From assembly GCF_014274465.1 (NCBI RefSeq), contig NZ_CP060394.1, forward strand, positions 372,001-436,000: a stretch of 64,000 bases of DNA, given 5' to 3'. This document shows, one piece after another, positions 8,929 through 17,909 of the stretch (its first letter is position 1; every line of letters begins with the position of its first letter). Origin of the DNA: Alloacidobacterium dinghuense (GTDB lineage Bacteria > Acidobacteriota > Terriglobia > Terriglobales > Acidobacteriaceae). Both the position numbers and the translations under genes were made by a program. Under the pieces are notes generated by a model. It was not told where the DNA came from. It made no database searches and saw nothing but the letters and a program-made list of their open reading frames with translations.

Positions 8929-10194
8929 ATGGCTCGAAATCGATACATGGTCTTCCTGGTCCTGCTTACGTTCTTTGTCATATCTCTGCTCACGAATATC
9001 CTCGGGCCGATCGTGCCGGATATCATCAGTAACTTCCGTGTAAGTTTGACCGCCGCTGGATTTCTGGTTTTCTCTTTCTTCATTGCTTACGGAGTGATGT
9101 CGATCCCGGCTGGATTCCTGGTTGAGCGCTTCAGGGAAAAGCCTGTGATGATTTGGGCCTTTGTGGCCGCAGCGATTGGCTCCATCAGTTTTGCGCTCTT
9201 TCCGACCTATAAAGTGGCGGTGGTTTCTTTGTTTCTGATTGGCACGGGAATGGCGATTCTGCAGGTTGCTATCAATCCTTTACTGCGCGTCTCAGGCGGA
9301 GAAGAACACTTTGCCTTCAACGAAGTGCTGGCTCAGCTGTTCTTTGGTACCGCGTCGTTTATTAGTCCGCATATCTATTCCTATTTAGTACTGAACCTGC
9401 GTCCCAGCTTGCAGGATTCGAACCTGCTGCTCCTAGGGCTGAGAAAGATCACTCCTGCTGCGTTACCGTGGGTCTCCCTCTACTGGATCTTCAGCGCGAT
9501 TGCGGTTGCGATGGTTCTGGTGCTGTGCGTGTCGAGGTTTCCACGCGTCCAGCATACGGATGAGGAACGCCCTGGCACGCTCGAGATGTACAGAAGCCTG
9601 ATACGCAAGCGGCTGGTGTGGTTGTATTTCCTCGCCATCTTTGCCTACGTCGGTTGCGAACAGGGTTCAGCCAACTGGATTTCGCAGTTCCTCAGCCAGT
9701 ATCACGGCTTTGATCCTCATACTACCGGCGCTCGCGCGGTCTCGTGGTTCTGGGGGCTGATGACTTCCGGCTGTCTGGCCGGAGTGTTGCTGCTGAAGGT
9801 ATTCGATAGCCGGCGCGTGTTGATTGGAGCTTCCACTGGCGCTCTCTGCTTTCTTTCTCTGGCGCTTTTCGGTCCTGCCGGAATATCGGCTGTCGCCTTT
9901 CCACTGGTCGGTTTGTTCGCTTCGGTGATGTGGCCGATCCTGATTTCGCTGGCGCTCAATTCGGTTGCGCAGTACCACGGTTCTTTCACAGGCATTCTTG
10001 CGACTGGGATCATGGGCGGCGCTGTGATGCCAGCTGTCATCGGGCGAATTGGCGATCAATTTGGATTGAGAAATGGACTGATCCTTCTTTACCTGACCTT
10101 CGGCTTTATTTTCAGCGTTGGGTTCTGGGCGAAACCGCTCGTCAACAATGCGACGATTCGCTTAAAGAAGACAGATCTTTCCACTGCCGCTTGA
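8929..10194 (+). CDS. MFS sugar transporter (FucP / glucose-galactose porter type)
   Basis: A 421-residue inner-membrane transporter with twelve predicted hydrophobic helices and a short central loop (about residues 205-225). The segment ILQVAINPLL around residue 105-115 resembles the NP-containing helix of FucP/GluP proton-sugar symporters. It ends the sugar run that begins at the Gfo/Idh/MocA gene and lies 82 bases after the SIS gene, so it probably imports the sugar handled by that enzyme. The substrate is inferred from context. Confidence 0.82.
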   Translation: MARNRYMVFLVLLTFFVISLLTNILGPIVPDIISNFRVSLTAAGFLVFSFFIAYGVMSIPAGFLVERFREKPVMIWAFVAAAIGSISFALFPTYKVAVVSLFLIGTGMAILQVAINPLLRVSGGEEHFAFNEVLAQLFFGTASFISPHIYSYLVLNLRPSLQDSNLLLLGLRKITPAALPWVSLYWIFSAIAVAMVLVLCVSRFPRVQHTDEERPGTLEMYRSLIRKRLVWLYFLAIFAYVGCEQGSANWISQFLSQYHGFDPHTTGARAVSWFWGLMTSGCLAGVLLLKVFDSRRVLIGASTGALCFLSLALFGPAGISAVAFPLVGLFASVMWPILISLALNSVAQYHGSFTGILATGIMGGAVMPAVIGRIGDQFGLRNGLILLYLTFGFIFSVGFWAKPLVNNATIRLKKTDLSTAA

Positions 10195-10561
10195 AGTGCG
10201 AGGCCAGTTCAACAAGTTCAGGGAATTACTACGCCAATGCGACGTGTGGCTGCCGGAATAATTCTGCACCGAAAACAGGATTTAGGCTGCACCACTGGTG
10301 CAAGATAATTCCTGTATTCCACTTCTTGTAGACCTGCACACTTCAGTAACAACCAAAGAGACCAAAGACTTGTGATAAGGTGCTTTTGCCTCTCCCATAT
10401 TTCTTAGCGAGGCCACTTTGAGCACCATCTTGTCTACACCTACAGCTACGACGGCGCGCCGCCGATGCCGGTCATTCGGCAACTTGACTTCGCACAGTGG
10501 GGAGCAGTTCATCAGGTGCGCGAAGCCGATGTATCGTTCCTCAGGATCTTAGACAGAGAGA
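10195..10561. other. Intergenic stretch, 3' ends of convergent genes
   Basis: No complete gene seen. A short palindrome (TGCACCACTGGTGCA, about 10289-10303) may end MFS transcription but has no T-tract. From about 10407 to 10575 the plus strand has an open frame with natural-looking composition (HLVYTYSYDGAPPMPVIRQ...) that ends in a stop inside the convergent gene. It may be the tail of a lost gene. I could not assign it. Confidence 0.25.
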
Positions 10562-11254
10562 TCAGGCTTCTGTAGCTTGCATGGATGTCCGGTACGGGTC
10601 TTTTGACCACTTGTCAGCGGTGCTGCCCGGCAGCTTTAGCGAAATGCCGATCATCCAAACGATGCTGATAAAGCGGCCCACCGGAATGAAATAGCCAGCC
10701 GTGAAGGTCAGTACCGTGAGGGAAGCCAGTTCGCATGAGGTCGCGACCACGATGCCGAGCCACATAAGCCAATGCGGGATTTGTTTGTTGAGACCCGCAA
10801 CTACGGATACCCCGACGATAAAAAGCCCCAGGAAGACAGCAAAACCAGGCCCACCTCCATCGAAGGTCAGCGCCTGCAGTGCGGTCACCGCACCGCTGGC
10901 TTCCGCAACTCCGGGCCTGGTAAGAGACCAGCTCGTCAGGGCGGAGAAGGTCAGCATCGTGGTCGTTCCAATACCGCCGAAGGAAGCAATTTGTACTCCC
11001 ACAGCCCGAATGCCAAGCAACCGGAGACGGCTGACACAGGCAGCCATGAAGATGCCGAGTGAGAGCGCAGAAATTAATTCACAGAAGGAACCCCACTTGA
11101 TCGCCCAACTGTTCTTTGCCATGAAGCTAACGGCGGAAGAGTCATGAGGAATGTGGAAGGCCGCGCTCAGCTTCGAACCTCCGGCAAAGAGGAGCAGCAC
11201 ATAGACGATGGTAAGGAGCAAAAGAGATAAGCTTGTATGGCGTTTTCCCGACAT
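10562..11254 (-). CDS. Multi-pass membrane protein of unknown function
   Basis: About 230 residues with six to seven hydrophobic segments. I recognise no motif that assigns a function. The first ATG is at 11278, but GGAG seven bases before the ATG at 11254 (MSGKRHTSL) makes that the likelier start. It lies 39 bases downstream of the secreted protein gene on the same strand, so the two may share a transcript with the Spy-like gene further upstream. The C-terminal 25 residues are polar and cytoplasmic-looking. Confidence 0.65.
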   Translation of the reverse strand: MSGKRHTSLSLLLLTIVYVLLLFAGGSKLSAAFHIPHDSSAVSFMAKNSWAIKWGSFCELISALSLGIFMAACVSRLRLLGIRAVGVQIASFGGIGTTTMLTFSALTSWSLTRPGVAEASGAVTALQALTFDGGGPGFAVFLGLFIVGVSVVAGLNKQIPHWLMWLGIVVATSCELASLTVLTFTAGYFIPVGRFISIVWMIGISLKLPGSTADKWSKDPYRTSMQATEA

Positions 11255-11293
11255 GAGTGATCTCCGAATGATTCGCATCGATAACAGGTTTTT

Positions 11294-12271
11294 TTAGCGT
11301 GCTCCCGCTGTATCGGAAACAGAGGTAGGAGAGCGACTGTGGTAAACCCTGGCAAGCCACGCATCGAATTGCTTTCCCGGCAAGGTGATCGAACCTTGCA
11401 CGCGGCGCTGCTCTGAAGAGAGACTCACGATCTGTGGACGGAATGTCTGCGACAAACTGATTTGCAACAGATGCGGTTGCGCTAACACCGATGCGAGATA
11501 TGCCGACTGCGGGTTGTTATCAGTGCGAAGTGCGAAATCCACACGGGCTTTGGGTCCATAATGGATACCCACTGTTAGATCGTTCGCGCCGTCCAATATA
11601 TGTGCCCACGGAGCGTGCAATTGTTCAGCCGCAATATGTCTGGCAAGCATCGGCGATGACATGACGAGCACGTTCCAGGAATTTACATCCGGAGGCAACT
11701 GCGCCAGCCGGTTTAATAGGAGTGTGTCGGCTGACGCGTGTGCAGCATTGCGCTCCAACGCCTTCTTGACTAGCCACGGCGTTCCAAAGATCGCTATTCG
11801 GTCATTGAGAATCGCCATCCAGCGCGTATCCAGCATCTCTTGCTGTTCGCGCGCAAAGGGTTTCACAAGGAGTACCTTTTCACCCTCGTATTCGCTTGTT
11901 GCCAAGCCGTTCCGTGCTGCCGCGCGAAAGATGTATTCCCGATCGAAGCGACCTGCAACCAATAGCAGATGTTCTGTCAATTCTTCCCGTGAAGAAGATG
12001 CAGCGACCTCAATGACCTCATCGACTTCTCTATGAGCATCCACTCCAACCAAGGACACCCAATCGTAAAAATCGAGATTGTTGTTATGTGTGACTAGAAG
12101 CAAGCGGCCTTTTGAGCCTGGGTTGTGCGGGTCTTCGATACCCGCTACGATTTGGGCGCCGGCTGGAACTAGTGGCAGCAAGTTGCTGTCCAGAGGTGAA
12201 GCAAAGCCATGAATTGGAAGTGCGACAATCAAGGCCACGAAATAAGAGGATTTTCTAGGTAGCGAAAGCAT
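11294..12271 (-). CDS. Secreted protein of unknown function (Acidobacteria-type)
   Basis: 325 residues with a signal peptide (MLSLPRKSSYFVALIVALPIHGFA, cleavage near residue 24). The mature part contains no Cys and has alternating strand/helix character. Sequences such as LLPLVPAGAQIVAGIEDP resemble a group of hypothetical exported proteins common in Acidobacteria, which is my recollection and not a search result. GAGGACAACC precedes the ATG by a good distance. It lies nine bases downstream of the Spy-like gene, so it is probably the second gene of a Spy-like envelope-stress operon. Confidence 0.7.
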   Translation of the reverse strand: MLSLPRKSSYFVALIVALPIHGFASPLDSNLLPLVPAGAQIVAGIEDPHNPGSKGRLLLVTHNNNLDFYDWVSLVGVDAHREVDEVIEVAASSSREELTEHLLLVAGRFDREYIFRAAARNGLATSEYEGEKVLLVKPFAREQQEMLDTRWMAILNDRIAIFGTPWLVKKALERNAAHASADTLLLNRLAQLPPDVNSWNVLVMSSPMLARHIAAEQLHAPWAHILDGANDLTVGIHYGPKARVDFALRTDNNPQSAYLASVLAQPHLLQISLSQTFRPQIVSLSSEQRRVQGSITLPGKQFDAWLARVYHSRSPTSVSDTAGAR

Positions 12272-12280
12272 TGGTTGTCC

Positions 12281-12769
12281 TCACTCTCTGCCTGAAGCAC
12301 TGCCCAACCGGTCTGCCATTTTATCCAGTCGCAAGTGCCACCGTTTCTGAAGTTCATCTGCCTGGGTGCGCTGAACAGGGGTTAGCACCGATGTGTAGAT
12401 CTTCGAGCTCAGCTGTTCTTTCTCAATGAGCAGCTTTGCAATGGTTGCGCCCTGGCGAGAGGCAATTTCCTGGACTTTGTCTACATCCTGATTTTCCTCG
12501 ACTGTGGCTGCATCCATTTCTCTGACTTCGGCTGCAGCCTCGTGAACAAGCGCCGAGATTGTCGGACGTTCAGCCTGCCAGAGAGATTTGATCTGTGATA
12601 TTTGCGTGTTGCTCAAATCCAATTCGTGTGCCACGTAGCCGAGAGGACCGGGATGGCGTAATCCGCGACCACACCACCCGTGCCAGCCTCGTGTCTCTGC
12701 TCGAACAATGGTGATACCAGTTACAACGAGCGCTAAAATTATGCTTGCCCAGATTACTTTTCGCTTCAT
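12281..12769 (-). CDS. Spy/CpxP-like periplasmic protein (LTxxQ-type)
   Basis: About 162 residues from the ATG at 12769 (GAGG nine bases upstream; a longer frame from 12805 lacks a good site). A signal peptide (MKRKVIWASIILALVVTG) leads to an all-helical mature protein. It carries LDLSNTQISQI and LTPVQRTQADEL, matching the two LTxxQ-like repeats of Spy/CpxP periplasmic chaperones and metal-stress proteins. It is divergent from the OmpR/histidine-kinase pair with only 147 bases between start codons, the arrangement expected for a stress adaptor and its two-component system. GWHGWCGRGLRH near the mature start could bind metal (inference). Confidence 0.75.
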   Translation of the reverse strand: MKRKVIWASIILALVVTGITIVRAETRGWHGWCGRGLRHPGPLGYVAHELDLSNTQISQIKSLWQAERPTISALVHEAAAEVREMDAATVEENQDVDKVQEIASRQGATIAKLLIEKEQLSSKIYTSVLTPVQRTQADELQKRWHLRLDKMADRLGSASGRE

Positions 12770-12916
12770 ATCAGGCACCTCTTCGCCACATTTCGATTCC
12801 AGCACTCAAGGCCCAAGCGTGCGATAAAGATTGGTTAAGCAGGGTAAAGTTTTGTAAAGGCTGGCGCTGTGGTCAGGGGGTTTGGACTAGTATCGAATCT
12901 GCGGTAGCTGCGCAGA

Positions 12917-13606
12917 ATGGATCGAGTCCTTATCGTCGATGATGATGTCGAACTGTGCGAGCTCCTCTCCGAGCGTCTGAGCACCGAAGGTTTCGCAATT
13001 GAGACAGTGCAGGATGGTCCACACGGCCTTGAGCGGGCGCTATCACAGGAACATGCTCTTGTTGTCCTTGACCTGATGCTCCCCGGCATGGGCGGCCTCG
13101 ATCTATTGCGCCGCCTGCGAGCGCGGTCTCCTGTTCCCGTGTTGATCTTGACTGCCCGGGGTGATGACATTGAACGGATTCTCGGGTTGGAGGTTGGAGC
13201 GGACGATTATCTGCCTAAGCCATTCAACGCACGAGAACTCATTGCACGCATTCGCGCGATTCTGCGGCGCACTCATCGCGTCAACGCGGCAGCCGATCCA
13301 TTGATTGTCGGCGATATACGACTCGATCCCGCAAGGCACGAGGCCCGATTGCAAAGCTCTCTATTGAACCTGACCACCGTGGAATTTACGTTGCTCGAAA
13401 TGTTGTTGCTGCATGCCGGACATGTCGTGACCCGCGAGCAACTCACGGAGACTGTGCTCGGCCGCAAGCTCGGCCCTTTCGATCGTGTCATCGATGTGCA
13501 TATCAGCAATATCCGCAAGAAGCTTGGTTCGAACCATGGGGGTGAACGAATCAAAGCTGTCCGTGGCAGTGGCTATCTCCTCGTGGCGCGATCCGAGGCA
13601 GAATGA
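12917..13606 (+). CDS. OmpR/CpxR-type response regulator
   Basis: 229 residues. The receiver domain (1-120) has the acidic pair D8-D9, phospho-acceptor D52 (VVLDLMLPG), the conserved Thr (ILTARG) and K101 (YLPKPF). A winged-helix DNA-binding domain follows (about 130-225), with VIDVHISNIRKKLG as the recognition and wing segment. It overlaps the kinase gene by four bases (ATGA), so the two are co-translated. The Spy-like gene on the other strand is the obvious target. The ribosome binding site is weak. Confidence 0.93.
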   Translation: MDRVLIVDDDVELCELLSERLSTEGFAIETVQDGPHGLERALSQEHALVVLDLMLPGMGGLDLLRRLRARSPVPVLILTARGDDIERILGLEVGADDYLPKPFNARELIARIRAILRRTHRVNAAADPLIVGDIRLDPARHEARLQSSLLNLTTVEFTLLEMLLLHAGHVVTREQLTETVLGRKLGPFDRVIDVHISNIRKKLGSNHGGERIKAVRGSGYLLVARSEAE

Positions 13607-15024
13607 AGATCCCGATGCGTAGCCTTTTCCTAAAGATATTTCTCTGGTTCTGGGCGACAGCGATTGCTACAGGCATCGCGTTGATTATTACATTTGTCTT
13701 CGGCCCAGGAAGCGTTCCTTCGCGATGGCATTCGAGCTTGACGGACACTGCGCGATCATCCGGCATGATCGCGCTCGCAGAACTTGAACGGGGAGGCGTT
13801 CCAGCCGCATCGACTTACATCGAAAGGTTTGAACGCGATACGCAACTGCGAGCGTGTCTTTTTGATTTAAACGGACAACCCATCGCTGGAAAAGACTGCG
13901 GGACCTTTGCCGATATGAGGTCTCATGTAACAGCCACAGGAGCGTCCGACTTCGCTATCAAATACGGCATCGTTCGTGTTGCGTTGATACTCCCGGGCAG
14001 CGGCGCACGGGAGTATATTTTTGCCACTGAACTTCCTGCCGGACCTCGCGCCGCCTTGGGCGTCGATTGGGCAGCCATTGCCTTGCGATGGGGTGTCGCT
14101 TTGCTTGTCTCCGGAGGTATCTGTTACCTGCTCACCCGCTATCTCACTACGCCGATCCTGCACTTGCGAGAAGCATCTCAACAGCTGGCCGCCGGAGATT
14201 TAAGTACTCGTGCAACTGAGAAGATCGCGCGCCGGCACGACGAATTGGGAGCGCTGGTGCGCGACTTCAACGTCATGGCAGACCGCATCGCGGAGCTCGT
14301 CGCACGTCAACGTCAGCTCATCTACGATGTCTCTCATGAACTGCGCTCGCCATTAGCCAGGCTGAACGTGGCGCTCGATCTTGGACGCCGAAAAAAGGGG
14401 AACGATCCCGCCTTCGACCATATGGAACGTGACATCGAGCGGCTCAACGAGATGATCGGGCGATTGTTGACCATCGCGAGGCTTGATACCTCTGCAATCC
14501 CGGTTGAAATGGCAACAGTGAATGCAACCGAACTCGTATCTCAGATTGTTCATGACGCTGGATTCGAGTCGCAGAAACGGAATGTGGTTGTGACATTGAA
14601 AGCCCAGGAACAGCATTTCGTGCACGCGAATGCAGAGCTTCTGCACAGTGCGATCGAAAATGTAGTGCGAAATGCGATTCATTACACGGCAGACGGGACG
14701 ACAGTCGAAGTCGCCCTTCAACGCGAGGAAATGGATGGCTCATGTTTTGTCTCCTTGACCATCCGTGATTACGGGCCTGGAGTTTGTGAGTCTGATCTCG
14801 GCAACATATTCCAGCCCTTCTATCGGGTCGCGGATGCGCGGGATCGTAGATCGGGAGGTGCTGGCTTAGGTTTGGCGATTGCCGATCGGGTAATCCGAAG
14901 CCATAAAGGAACGATCCGTGCCGAAAACGCTATGCCACACGGCTTGCAAATCAATATCTCGTTGCCAGAGTTGTTAGAGGACAATGCTGCTCGCTTCATC
15001 GCTTCCGTGTTCTCGCCAAATTGA
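13603..15024 (+). CDS. HAMP-containing sensor histidine kinase (CpxA-type)
   Basis: 473 residues. A first membrane helix (about 8-30), a periplasmic sensor of about 130 residues and a second helix (about 160-182) lead to HAMP (about 183-235). The H-box is VSHELRSPLARLN with phospho-acceptor H245, followed by N-box (HSAIENVVRNAIHY) and G1/G2 boxes (DYGPGV, GGAGLGLAIADRV). The domain order and the divergent Spy-like gene resemble CpxA. What it senses is unknown. Confidence 0.92.
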   Translation: MKIPMRSLFLKIFLWFWATAIATGIALIITFVFGPGSVPSRWHSSLTDTARSSGMIALAELERGGVPAASTYIERFERDTQLRACLFDLNGQPIAGKDCGTFADMRSHVTATGASDFAIKYGIVRVALILPGSGAREYIFATELPAGPRAALGVDWAAIALRWGVALLVSGGICYLLTRYLTTPILHLREASQQLAAGDLSTRATEKIARRHDELGALVRDFNVMADRIAELVARQRQLIYDVSHELRSPLARLNVALDLGRRKKGNDPAFDHMERDIERLNEMIGRLLTIARLDTSAIPVEMATVNATELVSQIVHDAGFESQKRNVVVTLKAQEQHFVHANAELLHSAIENVVRNAIHYTADGTTVEVALQREEMDGSCFVSLTIRDYGPGVCESDLGNIFQPFYRVADARDRRSGGAGLGLAIADRVIRSHKGTIRAENAMPHGLQINISLPELLEDNAARFIASVFSPN

Positions 15025-15060
15025 CCTTTGAGAATGGGTGTCTTCCTAAGAGGTGATCTT

Positions 15061-15495
15061 ATGAGTGCGTCGAACACAATTTCAAGGATCGGTGCAGCTT
15101 TCTACATTATCTGGGCCTGCTTGCATCTTCTGGCCGCATATTCGGTATACGTGCTTGGTCGATCGTTGGATTCTTCAATGGTGCGAGGCCGAGTATTCCA
15201 AGATGCATGGAACCTCCTCTTCTTTTCGATCATTGCCATTTCCGTGGCTGCGACGTTGAACTGGCGGAACAGCGTGTGGGGGTATTGGATCAACTTCGCT
15301 ACTGTAGGCATCGCGGATACCGGCTTTATCTTCTTCGTCCTTGTTCCCGGTTATTCGCCCGTCTGGCCTAGCATTCTAGGCCCTGTATTTTGGGTGCTAG
15401 CGACGATTTTCTCGACAATCGCTCTACTGACAGGAACCAAAGGCGTGACATGGAGTTCCACGGGCGACATCACCGAGCCTAAGCACGCGCAATAG
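15061..15495 (+). CDS. Four-helix membrane protein of unknown function
   Basis: 144 residues from the ATG at 15061 (AAGAGGTGATCTT just upstream; an earlier start at 15028 lacks a site). Four hydrophobic segments (about 8-26, 50-66, 76-98, 108-126) joined by short loops. It starts 36 bases after the kinase gene and is followed 50 bases later by a DoxX protein, so all four may form one operon. No motif identifies a function. Confidence 0.68.
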   Translation: MSASNTISRIGAAFYIIWACLHLLAAYSVYVLGRSLDSSMVRGRVFQDAWNLLFFSIIAISVAATLNWRNSVWGYWINFATVGIADTGFIFFVLVPGYSPVWPSILGPVFWVLATIFSTIALLTGTKGVTWSSTGDITEPKHAQ

Positions 15496-15545
15496 TTGTG
15501 GTTCGTGATCGAATCGATGAAACCAGAGCGAAAGTAGGTGGAAAA

Positions 15546-15917
15546 ATGAATACTTTTCTGTGGGTAGTCCAAGCATTGCTTGCCGTGGTATTCCTGTTCG
15601 CTGGTGGGATGAAGTTCTTCGGCATCGAAAAGGTTCTCAAAGACGCGGCACCAGGACCCGGCAAGCTGAGCTTAACAAGGCCGATGTTGCATTTTATCGG
15701 CGTCTCCGAACTTGGCGGCAGTTTAGGCGTGATCCTGCCTACGTTGACAGGGGTAATGCCGCAACTGACGCCGGCAGCTGCAGCCGGTCTAACGGTCGTC
15801 ATGATCCTCGCCACGGGTTTTCATATTCAGCGCAAAGATCCAGCATCCAAGACCATCACAACGTTGGTCCTCTCGGCCTTATGTACATTCGTGGCATACA
15901 GTAATTCGGCTAAGTGA
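15546..15917 (+). CDS. DoxX-family membrane protein
   Basis: 123 residues from the ATG at 15546 (AGGTGG upstream); the frame extends back to a GTG at 15498 without a ribosome site. Four hydrophobic helices with the DoxX-type start FLWVVQALLAVVFLFAGGMKFFG. DoxX proteins are small membrane partners in redox and stress systems, often with unknown substrates. Several other DoxX-like genes occur in this window (22.4, 25.0 and a remnant at 58.4 kb). Confidence 0.8.
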   Translation: MNTFLWVVQALLAVVFLFAGGMKFFGIEKVLKDAAPGPGKLSLTRPMLHFIGVSELGGSLGVILPTLTGVMPQLTPAAAAGLTVVMILATGFHIQRKDPASKTITTLVLSALCTFVAYSNSAK

Positions 15918-16047
15918 ACGGAAGCTTCTCCAAAACGTACTTAACGAGACCGGCGGAAATAAGGCTGATGCGGCGCGTAGACTGGGAATTCAGCGAAGGC
16001 TTCTCTACGAAAAGATGAAAGCGCTTGGCATGGAATCGAGCGAATAA
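15916..16047 (+). pseudogene. Orphan Fis-type helix-turn-helix fragment (C-terminus of a sigma54-activator-like regulator)
   Basis: Overlapping the DoxX stop, a different frame reads ERKLLQNVLNETGGNKADAA, then RRLGIQRRLLYEKMKALG and a TAA. This is the classic HTH_8 (Fis) domain that ends NtrC-family response regulators. No receiver or AAA+ domain lies upstream; the DoxX gene occupies that place. It is therefore a truncated remnant, and a deletion or insertion joined the two genes. Confidence 0.7.
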
Positions 16048-16175
16048 CGGGGAGCACGTTTGCCCGAACTTCCGGCGATTCAGCAATGCGAATTGAATTG
16101 GCTCGTTTCTGGTTCTTCTTCGCTCCGCAGTCAACATCGGACACGTCGATGCAGCATCCAAATCGTTGATATATT

Positions 16176-16225
16176 TGGCGTCCCCGGAGGGATTCGAACC
16201 CTCGTTGCTGCCGTGAAAGCGCGGC
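16176..16225 (-). tRNA. tRNA-Glu (UUC) 3' half, truncated: putative attachment-site remnant
   Basis: On the minus strand the 3' portion of a tRNA is clear. It has the T arm GAGGG-TTCGAAT-CCCTC, the CCA end at 16176-16178, and an anticodon loop CTTTCAC (TTC anticodon, complement of 16215-16217). The anticodon stem carries two mismatches, and nothing upstream (higher coordinates) forms a D arm or a matching 5' acceptor strand. Integrases usually recombine in the 3' half of tRNA genes, so such a fragment is the expected scar of an attachment site. Confidence 0.7.
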
Positions 16226-16243
16226 CCCTGCACGACCTTAAAG

Positions 16244-16273
16244 GACTTACAAGAGGCGGACGACCTCTAAGTC
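16244..16273. repeat. Inverted repeat beside the tRNA fragment
   Basis: GACTTACAAGAGG pairs with CCTCTAAGTC across a seven-base loop, leaving a three-base bulge. It lies just outside the point where tRNA-Glu similarity stops, so it may be part of an attachment region or a former terminator. Function unproven. Confidence 0.35.
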
Positions 16274-16782
16274 GTTGGAAATCCCCGGTTGCGGGAGCAA
16301 GACCGTAGCGTAATCCGTAGTGCAACGCAGTCGAGATGAGGGGAGGATCACTATGATGAGACGGTGCTCCCTGCTTTGCAAGCTCCTCCGTGCGCTGCTG
16401 AGGGTCCATATTATTGAGGTCGACTCCAATCTCCTGTACGGCCGTTCTCACCTCAGCGTCCAGATGCTAGGTTCTGTGCCCGCCGAAAATGACATGTGCC
16501 TGCTGTGGGGGTTGGCGAGTTGATCGAATCAAGAATTCCCGCAGATTCGTAACTTTCTCAGTTTTGGCTAATCAGACGCACTGTGGATGAATGGATCGTC
16601 GGCGCTGTTATCGCTGAGGGAGATGATCCGCTAAGCGTCTGGATTTCTGAGGCTCGTACCCGGAAAAGCCTCTCGTCGCAGCTCGCCGATTTTCGGCAGG
16701 CACGTGGCGGAGAGCACTGTCGGTTCAGTTCACAAATACCCTTCTGAGGGCAAGGTATGAAAAACAGAACGTACCAACCTTT
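16274..16782. other. Gene-poor decayed stretch
   Basis: No frame here has convincing coding character. Short frames on both strands lack ribosome sites and recognisable motifs. It separates the tRNA scar from the SDR pseudogene and is best read as degraded DNA. Confidence 0.4.
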
Positions 16783-17040
<258 letters not shown>

Positions 17041-17112
17041 TTTTCCCTTGTAATTAGCGCTGATCCGGAGAAAAACTACAGGATAACGGAAGAAACGGTT
17101 GACAAAAAAGTC

Positions 17113-17879
17113 ATGAACGCGGAGCTTCCAGAACACGAAGAAGGAAGGATAGACGCGGAGAATCAAGCGCTCGCCACGGCGCGGGTCGTCCCGGCTGACC
17201 GCTCCCGTTCCGATTCAGGCTGGAAGCCGGCGCATGCAGGCGAGCCGAAAGACGAAGGGGCATTGAAAGAAGCAGTTCTGATACGCCGAATATGCGATGG
17301 CGAGAGCGAGCTTTTTGCGGAGCTTGTTCGTCCGTATCAAAAGATGGTTTATATCACCGCCATTTCTATTGTTAGGAATGAGTATGATGCGAGGAAATCG
17401 CGCAGGAGGCCCTTTTCAAGGCATTCAAGAATCTCAAGCAATTTCGAGGAGAGTGCAAGTTCAGTACGTGGATTACGCAGATCACGATGAATGAGGCACG
17501 TTTGCGACTGAGGCGGCTCAAGAGAGCTGGTGAGGAATCCATAGATTGCGGTATCGACAACGAAGAAGGAGACTACATACCAGTTGATTTTGCGGACTGG
17601 AGGGAAATACCTTCTGAGACCTTACACCGGAAGGAGTTGAGAGAAGCACTACGAGGCGCGATTTTTTCGTTGAAGCCGATGTACCGTGATGTGCTTATTC
17701 TTCGCGACGTTCAGCATATGAGTGTCGCGGAAACGGCAACAGTGTTGGGAATCAGCGAGGCGTCAGTGAAGACACGCTTGCTGCGAGCACGATTCCAGGT
17801 GAGAGATGTGTTGGCGCCGGGATTCGATGGCTATTGGAACGTGAGCGGTCATGGGTACAAACGCATCAGGCCGTTCTGA
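17113..17879 (+). pseudogene. ECF RNA polymerase sigma factor with one-base frameshift
   Basis: The first frame (17113-17490) carries a polar leader and region 2.1-2.2 (ICDGESELFAELVRPYQKMV). After ...RNEYDA the meaning continues one frame over as EEIAQEALFKAFKNLKQFRG, then CKFSTWITQITMNEARLRLR and a region 4 with LILRDVQHMSVAETATVLGI. The break lies at about 17388-17393, where a single missing G would restore one 255-codon gene. Restored, it is close in layout to the intact sigma at 21.8-22.4 kb. An anti-sigma gene follows directly. Sequencing error or genuine inactivation cannot be told apart here. Confidence 0.82.
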
Positions 17880-17909
17880 GGAGTTCAGCAGGTGAGAAAC
17901 GAGGGCCAA

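Noticed and set aside
10282-10512. Possible transposase remnant on the minus strand
   Set aside because: No DDE or other transposase motif is visible; similarity was only an impression.
16060-16308. Plus-strand frame across the tRNA fragment (GIRTLVAAVKARP)
   Set aside because: This is the well-known false protein obtained by translating the antisense of a tRNA-Glu gene.
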